Of a stretch of DNA of 26,049 nucleotides, positions 1-7,725 are shown piece after piece. Both the position numbers and the translations under genes were made by a program. The notes beneath the pieces were generated by a model that saw only the letters and a list, made by a program, of their open reading frames with translations, was not told the DNA's origin and searched no databases. How positions within the stretch are numbered: the stretch's first letter is position 1; each line of letters begins with the position of its first letter. The DNA comes from IDS-8 sp965651325 (lineage in GTDB: Bacteria; Pseudomonadota; Gammaproteobacteria; Steroidobacterales; Woeseiaceae), in assembly GCA_965651325.1 (NCBI GenBank), contig CBFGSB010000022.1, positions 1 to 26,049 on the forward strand, written 5' to 3'.

Positions 1-457
1 CGGCCAGCGGCTTCTCCGCCGGCAGGTCGAGCTCGGAGAGGATGCGCTCCACCTGTGTGTCGAGACTCCAACCGCCCTCGGCCTCGATGCGCCGTTGCAG
101 GTCTTCGAGCTCCCTGAGGCCGGCGCGGTCCAGCTCGGCGGCGGAGCGACGCTCGTACTCGTCGATGAGCGCCTGCAGGTGCGCGAGACCACCCGACACG
201 TATTCGTGTACCGGCCGGTCGAGGGTCTCCGGCAGTGCCTGCTCGAGCTGGCTGGCGCGCAAGCCCTGCTTGCGGCGGATCTCGCCAGCGTCGGGCTGTT
301 GCTCGCCGGTGATGATGCGGAGCAGCGTCGATTTGCCCGCGCCGTTGCGGCCGATCAGGCAAACGCGCTCGTTCGCTTCCAGCGCCAGCGAGGTATGCCG
401 CAACAGGGGCAGATCCCCGATATCGAGGGATATGTCGTCGAGCACGAGGAGGGTCAT
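1..457 (-). CDS. ABC-F family ATPase, N-terminal part (Uup-like), cut by window edge
   Basis: The minus strand from the ATG at 457 reads through the left edge as the start of a duplicated-ABC (ABC-F) protein; about 152 residues are visible. Residues 36-44 (GRNGAGKST) are the Walker A P-loop of the first ATPase domain. The charged stretch that follows, rich in Glu, Arg and Leu, fits the helical region of ABC-F proteins. No membrane segment is seen, as expected for this soluble family, which acts at the ribosome (translation factors such as Uup and EttA) and not in transport. The first residues (MTLLVLDDISLDIGDLPLL) resemble Uup. It is divergent from blaI. A TATAAT box lies nine bases before the ATG, with no clear ribosome binding site. 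The second ATPase domain is outside the window, so Uup versus another ABC-F subgroup is not decided. Confidence 0.88.
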   Translation of the reverse strand, partial: MTLLVLDDISLDIGDLPLLRHTSLALEANERVCLIGRNGAGKSTLLRIITGEQQPDAGEIRRKQGLRASQLEQALPETLDRPVHEYVSGGLAHLQALIDEYERRSAAELDRAGLRELEDLQRRIEAEGGWSLDTQVERILSELDLPAEKPLA

Positions 458-466
458 GGGGCGCGG

Positions 467-472
467 ATTATA
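467..472 (-). promoter_or_regulatory. -10 box of the ABC-F gene, possibly leaderless
   Basis: A perfect TATAAT on the minus strand ends nine bases before the ATG at 457. Transcription from it would start at about the start codon, giving a leaderless or nearly leaderless mRNA. No good -35 match is seen at the usual distance. The call is inferred from spacing only. Confidence 0.4.
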
Positions 473-511
473 GCAACGGCGGGCGGCTGCCCAGGATCCC
501 GGGGACCGGGG

Positions 512-539
512 TTGACATCCGGGGCCATCCTGCTATTTT
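512..539 (+). promoter_or_regulatory. blaI-blaR1 promoter
   Basis: A perfect TTGACA (-35, 512-517) is followed after 16 bp by TATTTT (-10, 534-539). The -10 lies inside the first half of the double operator, so a bound BlaI-type repressor would block RNA polymerase. Both elements are seen directly; activity is inferred. Confidence 0.7.
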
Positions 540-565
540 TCTAGCAACCTGCTATAAAAATAGCA
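531..565 (+). promoter_or_regulatory. Tandem BlaI/MecI-type operator
   Basis: Two dyads of the same form, TGCTA-N6-TAGCA, occupy 531-546 and 550-565, with centres 19 bp apart. The outer arms also form a perfect 10-bp inverted repeat (TGCTATTTTT at 531-540, AAAAATAGCA at 556-565). The block overlaps the -10 and reaches to 16 bp before the blaI start. BlaI/MecI/CopY repressors bind dyads of this kind as dimers, so autorepression of the operon is the natural reading. Confidence 0.72.
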
Positions 566-581
566 CCCAGAGGAGCCGAGC

Positions 582-977
582 ATGGTGTGGAAAGCGGATT
601 CCCTCACGCGCCGGGAACGCCAGGTCATGGACGCGGTGCACGAGCTCGAGGAAGCCACGGCGAGGGCCGTGCAGGAGCGGCTCCCGGACCCGCCGAGTTA
701 CTCGGCCGTGCGCGCGGTCCTGACCAGGCTGGTCGAACGCGGGCTGCTCAAGTACCGCGAGGTGGGACCCCGTTACGTCTATTCGGCGGCCGCCGGCAAG
801 AATCGCGTGCGGCAGGCGGCACTGCGGAAGGTCGTCGACACGTTTTTCGGCGGCTCGCCGCTGCGCACCATGAACGCACTGCTCGGCATTTCGGCGAACG
901 ACCTGTCGCAGGAACAGATCGACGAGCTCGCGAAGGCCATTGCCGAAGCGGGCGAAGCGGGGGACAAAAGCTCGTGA
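582..977 (+). CDS. blaI: BlaI/MecI/CopY family transcriptional repressor
   Basis: This 131-residue protein has the length and layout of the BlaI/MecI family. An N-terminal winged helix (about residues 8-75, with LTRRERQVMDAV at the first helix and YSAVRAVLTRLVERGLL at the recognition helix) is followed by a short C-terminal dimerisation part. In the family, a partner M56 membrane peptidase triggers inactivation of the repressor and thereby derepression. The next gene, sharing a GTGA stop/start overlap, is such a peptidase, so the two form a translationally coupled pair. An AGAGGAG ribosome binding site precedes the ATG, and a double operator lies just upstream. No beta-lactamase gene is present nearby, so the regulated target is probably something else, possibly only the pair itself or genes elsewhere. 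Confidence 0.9.
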   Translation: MVWKADSLTRRERQVMDAVHELEEATARAVQERLPDPPSYSAVRAVLTRLVERGLLKYREVGPRYVYSAAAGKNRVRQAALRKVVDTFFGGSPLRTMNALLGISANDLSQEQIDELAKAIAEAGEAGDKSS

Positions 978-2995
978 CGTCCGAGGTTGCGGCCCTCCTG
1001 CCCGAACTGGCGCTGAAGAGCACCGTGGTGCTCGGGGTTGCGTTTGCCGTCGCCGCGATGCTGCGCCGGTTCTCGTCGGAAGAGCGGCACGTCGTGTTTG
1101 CCGTTGCCCTGGCCGGGCTCCTTGCCTTGCCACTGTTGTCGATCCTCGGACCAGCCGTCGAGTTACCGGTGCCGGGGTGGGCCGCGCCGGTGGAGGCGAA
1201 CGCCGCTACGGCGGGTACGGCCCAGAAGGCCGCGGAAATCGCGCCGAACTCCGGGAGCGCGGCGCCGACCAGCCCGCAACTCCCGCTCCCCGCCGCACAG
1301 GATCCGGATGACAACGCGTCGGCCGCGGTCAATGGCGGGTTTGCCGCACTGCTGGAGCCGTTGCGCGAAACCTGGATCGGCCGGCCCGGCTCCGCCGCGG
1401 CGCTCGCGACGAGCGTTTACCTGGCGATCGCACTCCTGCTGCTCGCACGCTACGCCGCCGCGGTGGTGGCCGTTGCACGCTCACTGCGCCGCCTCGACGC
1501 CATGACGGAACCGTCGGTGATCGCCCTTTGTGGGCAGGTAAGGGCAAGCTTGCACCTGCGCCGGCCCGTGCGGCTCGCGGTGTCACGGACCGATGCCACG
1601 CCGTGGGCGTGGGGTGTTTTTCGTCCGGTCGTCGTCCTGCCGGAGAATTTTGCGCAGCTTCCCGTCGAATCGCAGCGCGACGCACTCCTGCACGAGCTCT
1701 CGCATGTCGTGCGGTTCGACTTCGTGAGCACGCTGCTCGGTTGTGCCAGTTGCGCGCTGTACTGGTTTCAACCGCTGGCCTGGCTGGCGCTGCGCCGCAT
1801 GGCGCGGGAAAGCGAGCATGCCTGCGACGATCGCGTGCTGCTCGCCGGCGGCAACCGCACGACCTACGCATCGCAATTGCTCGAGCTCGCCAGCGCCGTC
1901 CACCGGCGCCGGCAGCCGATTCTCGCGACGGCTATGGCGGGATCCTCGTCCATCCCGGGGCGTATTACGTCGATTCTCGACCGCACTACGAGGAGAAGAA
2001 CCATGAACAAGACAAAGGTGTGCTCCGCGTTTGTCCTGGCGGCAATGCTGGTGGCGCCGCTCGCGGCACTGAAATCGCAGGAGGCACCGCCCGCCGGTGA
2101 TCCTGCCGATGCAGGGTTCGAGGCCCTTGTCGAGCAAGGTCCCGCGAACAGCGACGAGCTCGGCCTTCTCGTGAGGACTTACGTCGAGCACGGCCGGCAA
2201 GCCGAGGCCGTCGCCACGCTCGCGGACTACCTCTCGCGCGACCCGGCCGGTGCCGCCGGTGAAACAAGCGATCCGCACTGCGGGTTCTGCCAGTCGGTGC
2301 TGAAGAAGGAAGGCGCGCAGGCACCGGGCGATCTCTCGGCTGCCGTGCTGGCGGCATTCGATGAAGTGGAAAGGCGGGCACGTGATGCCGGGGACGGCGA
2401 CCTGCTGATTCGGCTTGCCACGATTTCCGCCGCGAGCGGAGACGCCGGGGGCGCGGCGGGCAGGGGCACGTTCTACCTCGTCGAAGGCTTCCGCCTGGGA
2501 AACCTGGAGGATGCCTCGAAGCTCGAGGCGATCCGGTTCCTGGACGACCTGGGCTGGTACCCGCAGGCGAAGGCGCTGGCGGACCGGCTCTACGCCGACC
2601 AGGCATCGAGCCTTTACCAGTCGCCCGAAGTGCAGGCCTGGATCCGGCAACTCGATTACAAGCTGGGCCAGCGCGACGACATCACGCAGCGCCTGATGAC
2701 ACCGAACGGGAGCTTTGCGTATACCGAAGAGGTGGTGCCCGTGTACCGGCGAGCGCCGGTGTATCCGCCGGAGGCACTGCGGCACGGCAGGGAGGCGGAA
2801 GTGCAGCTCGAGTTCACGATCACTGCCGAGGGCCGCACGGCCGATATCGCCGTGGTCCACTCGACTGACAGAGGCTTCAATGACGCCGCTGTACAGTCGT
2901 TGTCGCAATGGCGTTACCTGCCCCAGGTCGTCAACGGCACCGCGGTGGAGAAAAAAGGCGTGCAGACGATGATGCGGTTCCTCCTGGAAACCTGA
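974..2995 (+). CDS. BlaR1-like M56 zinc metallopeptidase with C-terminal TonB domain
   Basis: A GTG start at 974, overlapping the blaI stop, gives 673 residues. Two membrane helices (about 10-27 and 35-55) and a third (about 130-160, LAIALLLL) precede the M56 protease domain. Its zinc motif HELSH is at 240-244 and the third-ligand region ESEHACDD follows near 279-286. A fourth membrane helix begins near residue 348. The next 220 residues should be extracytoplasmic. The end (about 595-673: PVYPPEALRHGREAEVQLEFTI and onward) is a TonB C-terminal fold. The penicillin-binding sensor domain of classical BlaR1 is absent, so the stimulus is unlikely to be a beta-lactam bound in that way. By family knowledge it signals to BlaI through proteolysis; what the TonB-like part contacts is unknown. 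Confidence 0.85.
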   Translation: MTSEVAALLPELALKSTVVLGVAFAVAAMLRRFSSEERHVVFAVALAGLLALPLLSILGPAVELPVPGWAAPVEANAATAGTAQKAAEIAPNSGSAAPTSPQLPLPAAQDPDDNASAAVNGGFAALLEPLRETWIGRPGSAAALATSVYLAIALLLLARYAAAVVAVARSLRRLDAMTEPSVIALCGQVRASLHLRRPVRLAVSRTDATPWAWGVFRPVVVLPENFAQLPVESQRDALLHELSHVVRFDFVSTLLGCASCALYWFQPLAWLALRRMARESEHACDDRVLLAGGNRTTYASQLLELASAVHRRRQPILATAMAGSSSIPGRITSILDRTTRRRTMNKTKVCSAFVLAAMLVAPLAALKSQEAPPAGDPADAGFEALVEQGPANSDELGLLVRTYVEHGRQAEAVATLADYLSRDPAGAAGETSDPHCGFCQSVLKKEGAQAPGDLSAAVLAAFDEVERRARDAGDGDLLIRLATISAASGDAGGAAGRGTFYLVEGFRLGNLEDASKLEAIRFLDDLGWYPQAKALADRLYADQASSLYQSPEVQAWIRQLDYKLGQRDDITQRLMTPNGSFAYTEEVVPVYRRAPVYPPEALRHGREAEVQLEFTITAEGRTADIAVVHSTDRGFNDAAVQSLSQWRYLPQVVNGTAVEKKGVQTMMRFLLET

Positions 2996-3013
2996 GCCGC
3001 GTCACTCGGAGTA

Positions 3014-3027
3014 GGCGGCGAGCCGCC
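3014..3027. terminator. Short hairpin between convergent genes
   Basis: GGCGG at 3014-3018 pairs with CCGCC at 3023-3027 around a four-base loop, in the gap between the blaR1-like gene and the convergent cyclase gene. There is no T-run, so this is a weak terminator candidate at best. Confidence 0.2.
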
Positions 3028-3030
3028 GCT

Positions 3031-3885
3031 CTACGTTCCCTGGGCGGGAAGGTCCGTCACGACCGGGTAGAGAATCGGCCGGCTCGGGGCGGCATCGGCC
3101 GCAAACGCCGGAACCTGCAGGTCGAGCAGGTAAGCTCCGTCGGGGACGGAATCCGCGGCAAACACGAGCTCGGTGATCGTGGCTTTCGGCCTCGTTGCCG
3201 CACCGGCATCGGTGCTCGCGGGCGGTAAGCCCCAGAACACGCGGTGAGCGGTCAGCCGCCCGCCGTCGTCGAGCCGGTCCATGGACGGAACGTCGAGCAG
3301 TACGTGCTCGATGCCGTGTTGCACGAGCCATTCGGCGGCTTCGCGCGTGAGGTACGGCGGCGGCGCATCCGCTCGGTAGGCGCGCGCGGGCTTGCCCGGG
3401 TCGTTCGGCAAGGTGCGCAGCACGAGCGCGCGCACGCGCACATTCGGCCACGGCCATTGCTGCCACGTGGCTTCAATCGCACCTGCTGTGATGAGCCGGT
3501 CCGATGGCCGCGCGGCCGGGTCGGAGCTTTCCGCGCAGTCGCCAGCCACCGGCGTCTCGATGGACAGCAACAGCGCCGGTTCCAGCCCGCCTTGCACGAC
3601 ATCGGAGATGTGCACGGGCTGGCGGGTCACGTGCCCGACGCATTCCGTGTGGGTGCCGTTGCAGTGCGGGACCAGGCGGTACTCCGCGCAATTGCAGCTT
3701 CCGCCGTGCGCCACGTCGCCGACGAAATCGCCGACGCGAAGCGGCGTCCCGGTCGCGGGCGGCGCGCCGAAGGCGGACGGCTGAACACCACCGAAGCGCA
3801 GCGGAATGGCAAGATCGAATGCGCGGTCCAGGTCGGCGCTAACCTCGGCGTCACCGCCGGAAAGCGTGACGGTGACCATCCTCAT
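3031..3885 (-). CDS. Cyclase-family (kynurenine-formamidase-like) metal hydrolase
   Basis: This 284-residue protein belongs to the cyclase family (PF04199), which includes kynurenine formamidase. The metal-binding block is visible at residues 74-85 (HCNGTHTECVGH), preceded by HGGSCNCAEY at 60-69. Family members usually show HxGTHxDxPxH. Here the first His position holds Cys75, with His74 next to it, and the Asp is Glu81, so this is a variant subgroup and the substrate should not be taken for granted. A second conserved stretch, LLDVPSMDRLDDGG, lies further on. The gene starts 39 bp after the ALDH8-like dehydrogenase on the same strand, so the two are probably cotranscribed. That partner makes a role in tryptophan/kynurenine or related aromatic breakdown plausible, but the link is inferred. 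Confidence 0.8.
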   Translation of the reverse strand: MRMVTVTLSGGDAEVSADLDRAFDLAIPLRFGGVQPSAFGAPPATGTPLRVGDFVGDVAHGGSCNCAEYRLVPHCNGTHTECVGHVTRQPVHISDVVQGGLEPALLLSIETPVAGDCAESSDPAARPSDRLITAGAIEATWQQWPWPNVRVRALVLRTLPNDPGKPARAYRADAPPPYLTREAAEWLVQHGIEHVLLDVPSMDRLDDGGRLTAHRVFWGLPPASTDAGAATRPKATITELVFAADSVPDGAYLLDLQVPAFAADAAPSRPILYPVVTDLPAQGT

Positions 3886-3924
3886 CGAGCCCGGTCGCGG
3901 CGCACGCGAGTGTCCATCGTCATG

Positions 3925-5364
3925 TCAGTATTTGAGGCATACGTTCTTCGGTTCCGTGAAGAAGCGCATTGCCTCCCAGCCACCCTCGCGGCCGAGACCC
4001 GAGCTCTTCATGCCGCCCATCGGCACGCGCAGGTCGCGCAGCATCCAGGTGTTGATCCATACCAGCCCCGATTCCAGCTTCGCCGCTACGCGATGGCACC
4101 GCTGCACGTCGCTGCTCCAGACCGACGCCGCCAGTCCAAACGCCGTGCCGTTCGCGATCGCGAGCGCGTCCTCTTCGCTCGAGAAGGGTAAAAGCGTCGC
4201 CACGGGCCCGAATATCTCGTCCTGGTTGGCGGCCGAGTCGCGCGGCAGCCCTTCGATCACGGTCGGCTGCATGAACCAGCCGTCGCGGCAGCGTTCGCTC
4301 TCGACGTTCACCCTGGCGCCGCCGCAAAGCAGCGTGCCGCCGTCCGCCCGCGCCCGCTCGACCGCGGCGAGCACGTTCTCGAGGTGCTCCCGGCTGACCA
4401 GCGCGCCCTGGTCCGTCGCCGCGTCCAGCGGGTCGCCGACCCGAAGGGCGCGCACCCGCGCGACGAAGGCATCCCGGAATCGCGGGTAGAGACTTTGCTC
4501 GACCAGCACGCGCGACCCGCACAGGCAGATCTCGCCCTGGTTCGCGAACGCCGCGCGTACCGCGCCGTCGACCGCCAGCTCGAAGTCGCAGTCGGCAAAA
4601 ACGATCGTCGGGTTCTTGCCGCCGAGCTCCAGCGTCAGCTTCTTGAACGACGGCGCCGCGGCGGCCGCGATACGGCGCCCGGTCTCCGTCCCGCCGGTAA
4701 ACGTGATGGCCTTTACCTCGGGATGCTCGACGAGCGCGGCTCCGACGGTACCGCCGCCGTGTACGATGTTCAGCACTCCCGGCGGCAGCTCCGCCTGGCC
4801 GCAGCGTTCCGCGAACATCGCCGCCGTCAGCGGCGTGACCTCGGAGGGTTTTGCCACCACGGTATTGCCGGCCGCGAGGGTGGGAGCAATCTTCCATGTG
4901 AATAAATAAAGAGGCAGGTTCCAGGGCGAGATGCAGCCCACCACACCGAGGGGCTGGCGCAGCGTGTAGTTCACCCCGCCTTCCATCGGATGCGATTCGC
5001 TGGCGAACTGCGTGGCCGCCGCGGCGAAGAATCGCAGGTTGCTTACGGCACGCGGGATATCGAGCGACCGGGCGAGGGCGAGCGGTTTGCCGGAATCGCG
5101 CGACTCGGCCTCGGCAAATGCATCGAGATCGCGTTCGATGAGGTCCGCCAGGCGGTTCAGGCGCCGGGCCCGTTCGGCCGCGGGCATGTCCTGCCACTCG
5201 GCGAAGGCGGCCTGGCCGGCGCGAACGGCCGCGTCGACGTCCGCGGCATCCGAATCCGCGGCGCGGGCATGGATGCGTCCCACCGCGGGCTCCCACACGT
5301 TGAACTCGCGGCCGGAACGCGCGGGGCGAAGCTCGCCGGCAATGAAATTGCTGATTGTCTGCAT
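3925..5364 (-). CDS. ALDH8-like aldehyde dehydrogenase (2-aminomuconate / 2-hydroxymuconate semialdehyde dehydrogenase type)
   Basis: This 479-residue NAD(P)-dependent aldehyde dehydrogenase is full length. The key residues are visible: Asn149 in SPWNLPLY, Lys172 in AKPSE, catalytic Glu246 in LELGGKNP, and catalytic Cys280 in FANQGEIC. Stretches such as SPWNLPLYLFTWKIAP, SFANQGEICLC-like and SGLVWINTWMLRDL resemble, from memory, ALDH8A1 and bacterial aminomuconate/hydroxymuconate semialdehyde dehydrogenases, which oxidise ring-cleavage semialdehydes. The final segment (VPMGGMKSSGLGREGG) is also family-typical. It leads a two-gene minus-strand unit with the cyclase-family hydrolase. A TATAAT box lies eight bases before the ATG. 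Choosing between amino- and hydroxymuconate as substrate is not possible from sequence alone, and other kynurenine genes are not in the window. Confidence 0.88.
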   Translation of the reverse strand: MQTISNFIAGELRPARSGREFNVWEPAVGRIHARAADSDAADVDAAVRAGQAAFAEWQDMPAAERARRLNRLADLIERDLDAFAEAESRDSGKPLALARSLDIPRAVSNLRFFAAAATQFASESHPMEGGVNYTLRQPLGVVGCISPWNLPLYLFTWKIAPTLAAGNTVVAKPSEVTPLTAAMFAERCGQAELPPGVLNIVHGGGTVGAALVEHPEVKAITFTGGTETGRRIAAAAAPSFKKLTLELGGKNPTIVFADCDFELAVDGAVRAAFANQGEICLCGSRVLVEQSLYPRFRDAFVARVRALRVGDPLDAATDQGALVSREHLENVLAAVERARADGGTLLCGGARVNVESERCRDGWFMQPTVIEGLPRDSAANQDEIFGPVATLLPFSSEEDALAIANGTAFGLAASVWSSDVQRCHRVAAKLESGLVWINTWMLRDLRVPMGGMKSSGLGREGGWEAMRFFTEPKNVCLKY

Positions 5365-5372
5365 AGCAGGGA

Positions 5373-5378
5373 ATTATA
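5373..5378 (-). promoter_or_regulatory. -10 box of the aldehyde dehydrogenase gene, possibly leaderless
   Basis: A perfect TATAAT on the minus strand ends eight bases before the ATG at 5364. The transcript would begin at or within a few bases of the start codon. No clear -35 match is seen. Confidence 0.4.
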
Positions 5379-5427
5379 CGCGGGCGGGCTCCTTGCGATT
5401 GGTCCCGCGCCGCTTCGGCCAGCCAAG

Positions 5428-5433
5428 TACAAT
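5428..5433 (+). promoter_or_regulatory. -10 box of the ZIP transporter gene, possibly leaderless
   Basis: TACAAT ends six bases before the ATG at 5440, and no ribosome binding site is visible between them. The arrangement TACAATCGCGC plus start codon recurs at 14003-14017. Confidence 0.4.
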
Positions 5434-5439
5434 CGCGCC

Positions 5440-6228
5440 ATGCTTGCACCGACTGAGTGGTCCCCGATTGCGGCCGGGGCGATTGGGAGCCTGCTTGCCG
5501 GTCTCGGCACAACCGTCGGTGCGCTGCCCGCCCTCGCGATCCGCCGCCTGGAGCGGCGGACGAGCGACCTGATCCTGGGGTTCGCCGCGGGCGTTATGCT
5601 GGCGGCTTCGTTCTTCTCGCTTATCCTGCCGGCGCTCGAGGTGGCCGGGGCGCAGCGGAGCACCTCCGGGGCACTCGCTATCGTCAGCCTCGGCTTCCTG
5701 CTGGGCGCGGGTTCACTGTGGTGGATCCACACCGCGGTGCCGCATGAGCATTTCATCCTCGGCAGGGAAGGGCCCGCGACGGAAAGAGTGCGGCGGATCT
5801 GGCTGTTCATCATCGCGATCACGCTGCACAACGTGCCGGAGGGCCTTGCCGTCGGCGTCGGCTTCGGGGGTGAGGACATCGGCAAGGGCGTGGCCCTCGC
5901 CATCGGGATCGGCCTCCAGAACGTCCCGGAGGGCACGGCTACGGCGCTGGCGCTGCTTGCGCTGGGCTATTCGAGGGTCACCGCGTTCCTCGCGGCATCC
6001 GCGACCGGGCTGGTCGAACCGCTGGCGGGCATCGTCGGGATCGCCGCCGTGAGCTTCGTCCATTTCCTTTTGCCCTGGGCGCTGGCTTTCGCGGCCGGGG
6101 CGATGATCTTCGTGATCAGCAGCGAAGTCATCCCGGAAACCCACCGTCACGGGGCCGAGAACCGGAGCACCGCGGGCTTGATGGTGGGATTCGTGGTGAT
6201 GATGTGGCTGGACGCCGCGATCGGCTGA
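5440..6228 (+). CDS. ZIP family metal transporter (GufA/ZupT-like)
   Basis: This 262-residue integral membrane protein has about eight hydrophobic segments, as ZIP transporters do. The two metal-site helices are clear: TLHNVPEGLAVGVGFGG and GLQNVPEGTATALALL, the paired (H/Q)NVPEG signature of the GufA/ZupT branch. EVIPETHRHG near the C-terminus is a further conserved site. Members bring zinc and other divalent metals such as iron or manganese into the cytoplasm; the exact metal cannot be read here. The ATG at 5440 starts right at the first amphipathic segment. Longer open reading upstream runs into the divergent aldehyde dehydrogenase gene and is not coding. It stands alone, with the next gene convergent 10 bp after its stop. 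Confidence 0.88.
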   Translation: MLAPTEWSPIAAGAIGSLLAGLGTTVGALPALAIRRLERRTSDLILGFAAGVMLAASFFSLILPALEVAGAQRSTSGALAIVSLGFLLGAGSLWWIHTAVPHEHFILGREGPATERVRRIWLFIIAITLHNVPEGLAVGVGFGGEDIGKGVALAIGIGLQNVPEGTATALALLALGYSRVTAFLAASATGLVEPLAGIVGIAAVSFVHFLLPWALAFAAGAMIFVISSEVIPETHRHGAENRSTAGLMVGFVVMMWLDAAIG

Positions 6229-6238
6229 GCGCCCGGCC

Positions 6239-7084
6239 TCAGCCGCCGAGCGAGCTCCTGACCGACTCGATCTCCTCCTCGTGCTCCGCCAGGGTCGCCG
6301 CGGGGTCCAGTTCCTTGTCCGCGCCCAACCAGGCAAGCGCCGGCAGGGCGGCGGTCGCCGCGCGGCTCTCGTCGAAGTACAGTATTTTCGCCGCGATCAG
6401 GATCTCGGTCAGCGAGGCCGGGGCGACGGGCTCGTGCTCGAGGTCGTCCTGAAGCTCGACCGCGTGCTGCAGCGTATCCGGCAATCCCCAGCTTTCGAGG
6501 ATGGCCTTACCGATGACTGCCTGCCAGCCGTTGGCGATCTCGCGGATCTCCTCCGCCGTGACGTCCGTCCGGTCCTCGGCGCGCATCACCACGTACAGCC
6601 GCCCGATCCCGTGCAGGAGCCCGGTCAGCAGGGCCTGGTCGGCGTTCACCGGCGTGTAATGCCGGGCGATCACGTAGCAGTTCGCGGCCACGGCCAGGCT
6701 GTCGCGCCAGACCGACTCGATCTCTTCGCGCGCGGCCGGCGAGCGGGCGGCACCGCGCTGGAGGTGGCGCATGGCAAACTCCACGGCCACCGTGCGCACC
6801 ATGTTGAAGCCGAGGCGGCTGACGGCGTTGCGCAGGTCGGTCACTTCGCCGGCCGCCGGCCGGAACGCGGCGGAGTTCGCGATCCGCAGCACGGTGGCGG
6901 CGAGCCCGGGATCCGAGCTCAGGATGGAGACGATGTCCCCGGCACTGGTATCGGCCGACTGCAAGGCGCGCTGGACGCGCAGCACGGCGTCCGGGAACGC
7001 CGGCAGCTCGAGCCGCCCATCCTTGAGGTCCTGCGCCAGGCGCTCCACGAATCCGTACGCGACTTTGTGAGGGGTCGTTGCCAC
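6239..7084 (-). CDS. HDOD domain protein
   Basis: This protein of 281 residues starts at a GTG (7082-7084) preceded by GAAGGA. The HDOD signature covers about residues 20-215: LPAFPDAVLRVQRAL, SILSSDPGLAATVLRIANSAAF, AVSRLGFNMVRTVAVEFAM, and LLTGLLHGIGRLYV. HDOD is related to the HD phosphohydrolase fold but usually lacks the full metal-binding set. Only fragments such as LLHGIG and ARHYTP keep histidines here, so enzymatic activity is not expected. Family members act in signalling and output control, often with c-di-GMP, chemotaxis or stress circuits. The neighbouring sigma operon is divergent and shares a 104-bp upstream gap. No partner can be assigned from the window. Confidence 0.85.
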   Translation of the reverse strand: MATTPHKVAYGFVERLAQDLKDGRLELPAFPDAVLRVQRALQSADTSAGDIVSILSSDPGLAATVLRIANSAAFRPAAGEVTDLRNAVSRLGFNMVRTVAVEFAMRHLQRGAARSPAAREEIESVWRDSLAVAANCYVIARHYTPVNADQALLTGLLHGIGRLYVVMRAEDRTDVTAEEIREIANGWQAVIGKAILESWGLPDTLQHAVELQDDLEHEPVAPASLTEILIAAKILYFDESRAATAALPALAWLGADKELDPAATLAEHEEEIESVRSSLGG

Positions 7085-7188
7085 GATTTATTCCTTCGTT
7101 GTGAGCCGACGGGGTGTTTATCGGCTGGCGCGGCAAAACCTTGAGGGACAATTGCTAACCGGGAGCACGGCCGGGGCATCCAAGGACC

Positions 7189-7725
7189 ATGGTGGCAGCA
7201 TTGGAAGCGCGGGGTAGCCCGTCGCAGGCGGAGTTCCACGCTGCGATCGTGCGGCGGTCGGACGGCTGGTACGCAGCCTGCCTGCGCATTACGCGGAATC
7301 CCGGCCTCGCCGAGGAGGCCGTGCAGGAGGCGCTGCTCTGCGCGTGGGACAAGCGCGACCAGTTCCGGCGATCCTCTACCCTCGAGACCTGGATTCACCG
7401 CATTGCCGTGAATGCAGCGCTGCAGCTCATCCGGAAAGAACGCCCCAACCGCTTCCAGCCGCTCGCGACGGAGATGGTTGACGAGATCACCTCGCCCGAG
7501 CAGGAGGCCCGCGATCGCGACGCGGGGCTGGTGCTGGCCGCCGCCTTCAAGTACCTGAGCGACATCGAGCGCGTCTGTTTCGTGCTGAAGCACATGGAGC
7601 AGTGGCGGCTGAGGGAGATCGCCGACGAACTGGACACCGACGTCGGCTCCGTCAAACAGGCAATTTTCCGCGCCGTGAAAAAGTTGCGCGCGAGAATGCC
7701 CGAACTCCAGGCCTGTGAACCATGA
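7189..7725 (+). CDS. ECF-type RNA polymerase sigma factor
   Basis: This 178-residue protein has ECF sigma architecture. Region 2 (about residues 18-85) includes YAACLRITRNPGLAEEAVQEALLCAW and TLETWIHRIAVNAAL. Region 4 (about 115-168) includes LSDIERVCFVLKHMEQWRLREIADEL and VKQAIFRAVKKLR, which is the -35 binding helix-turn-helix. AAGGA lies just before the ATG at 7189. The stop overlaps the start of the next gene (ATGA), which encodes a single-TM protein of anti-sigma form, so sigma and regulator are translationally coupled. The ECF group and target promoters cannot be named from sequence alone. Confidence 0.9.
   Translation: MVAALEARGSPSQAEFHAAIVRRSDGWYAACLRITRNPGLAEEAVQEALLCAWDKRDQFRRSSTLETWIHRIAVNAALQLIRKERPNRFQPLATEMVDEITSPEQEARDRDAGLVLAAAFKYLSDIERVCFVLKHMEQWRLREIADELDTDVGSVKQAIFRAVKKLRARMPELQACEP

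Noticed and set aside
4990..5439. N-terminal extension of the ZIP transporter frame by 150 codons
   Set aside because: It lies antisense to the aldehyde dehydrogenase gene and lacks membrane-protein character; the ATG at 5440 starts the recognisable protein.
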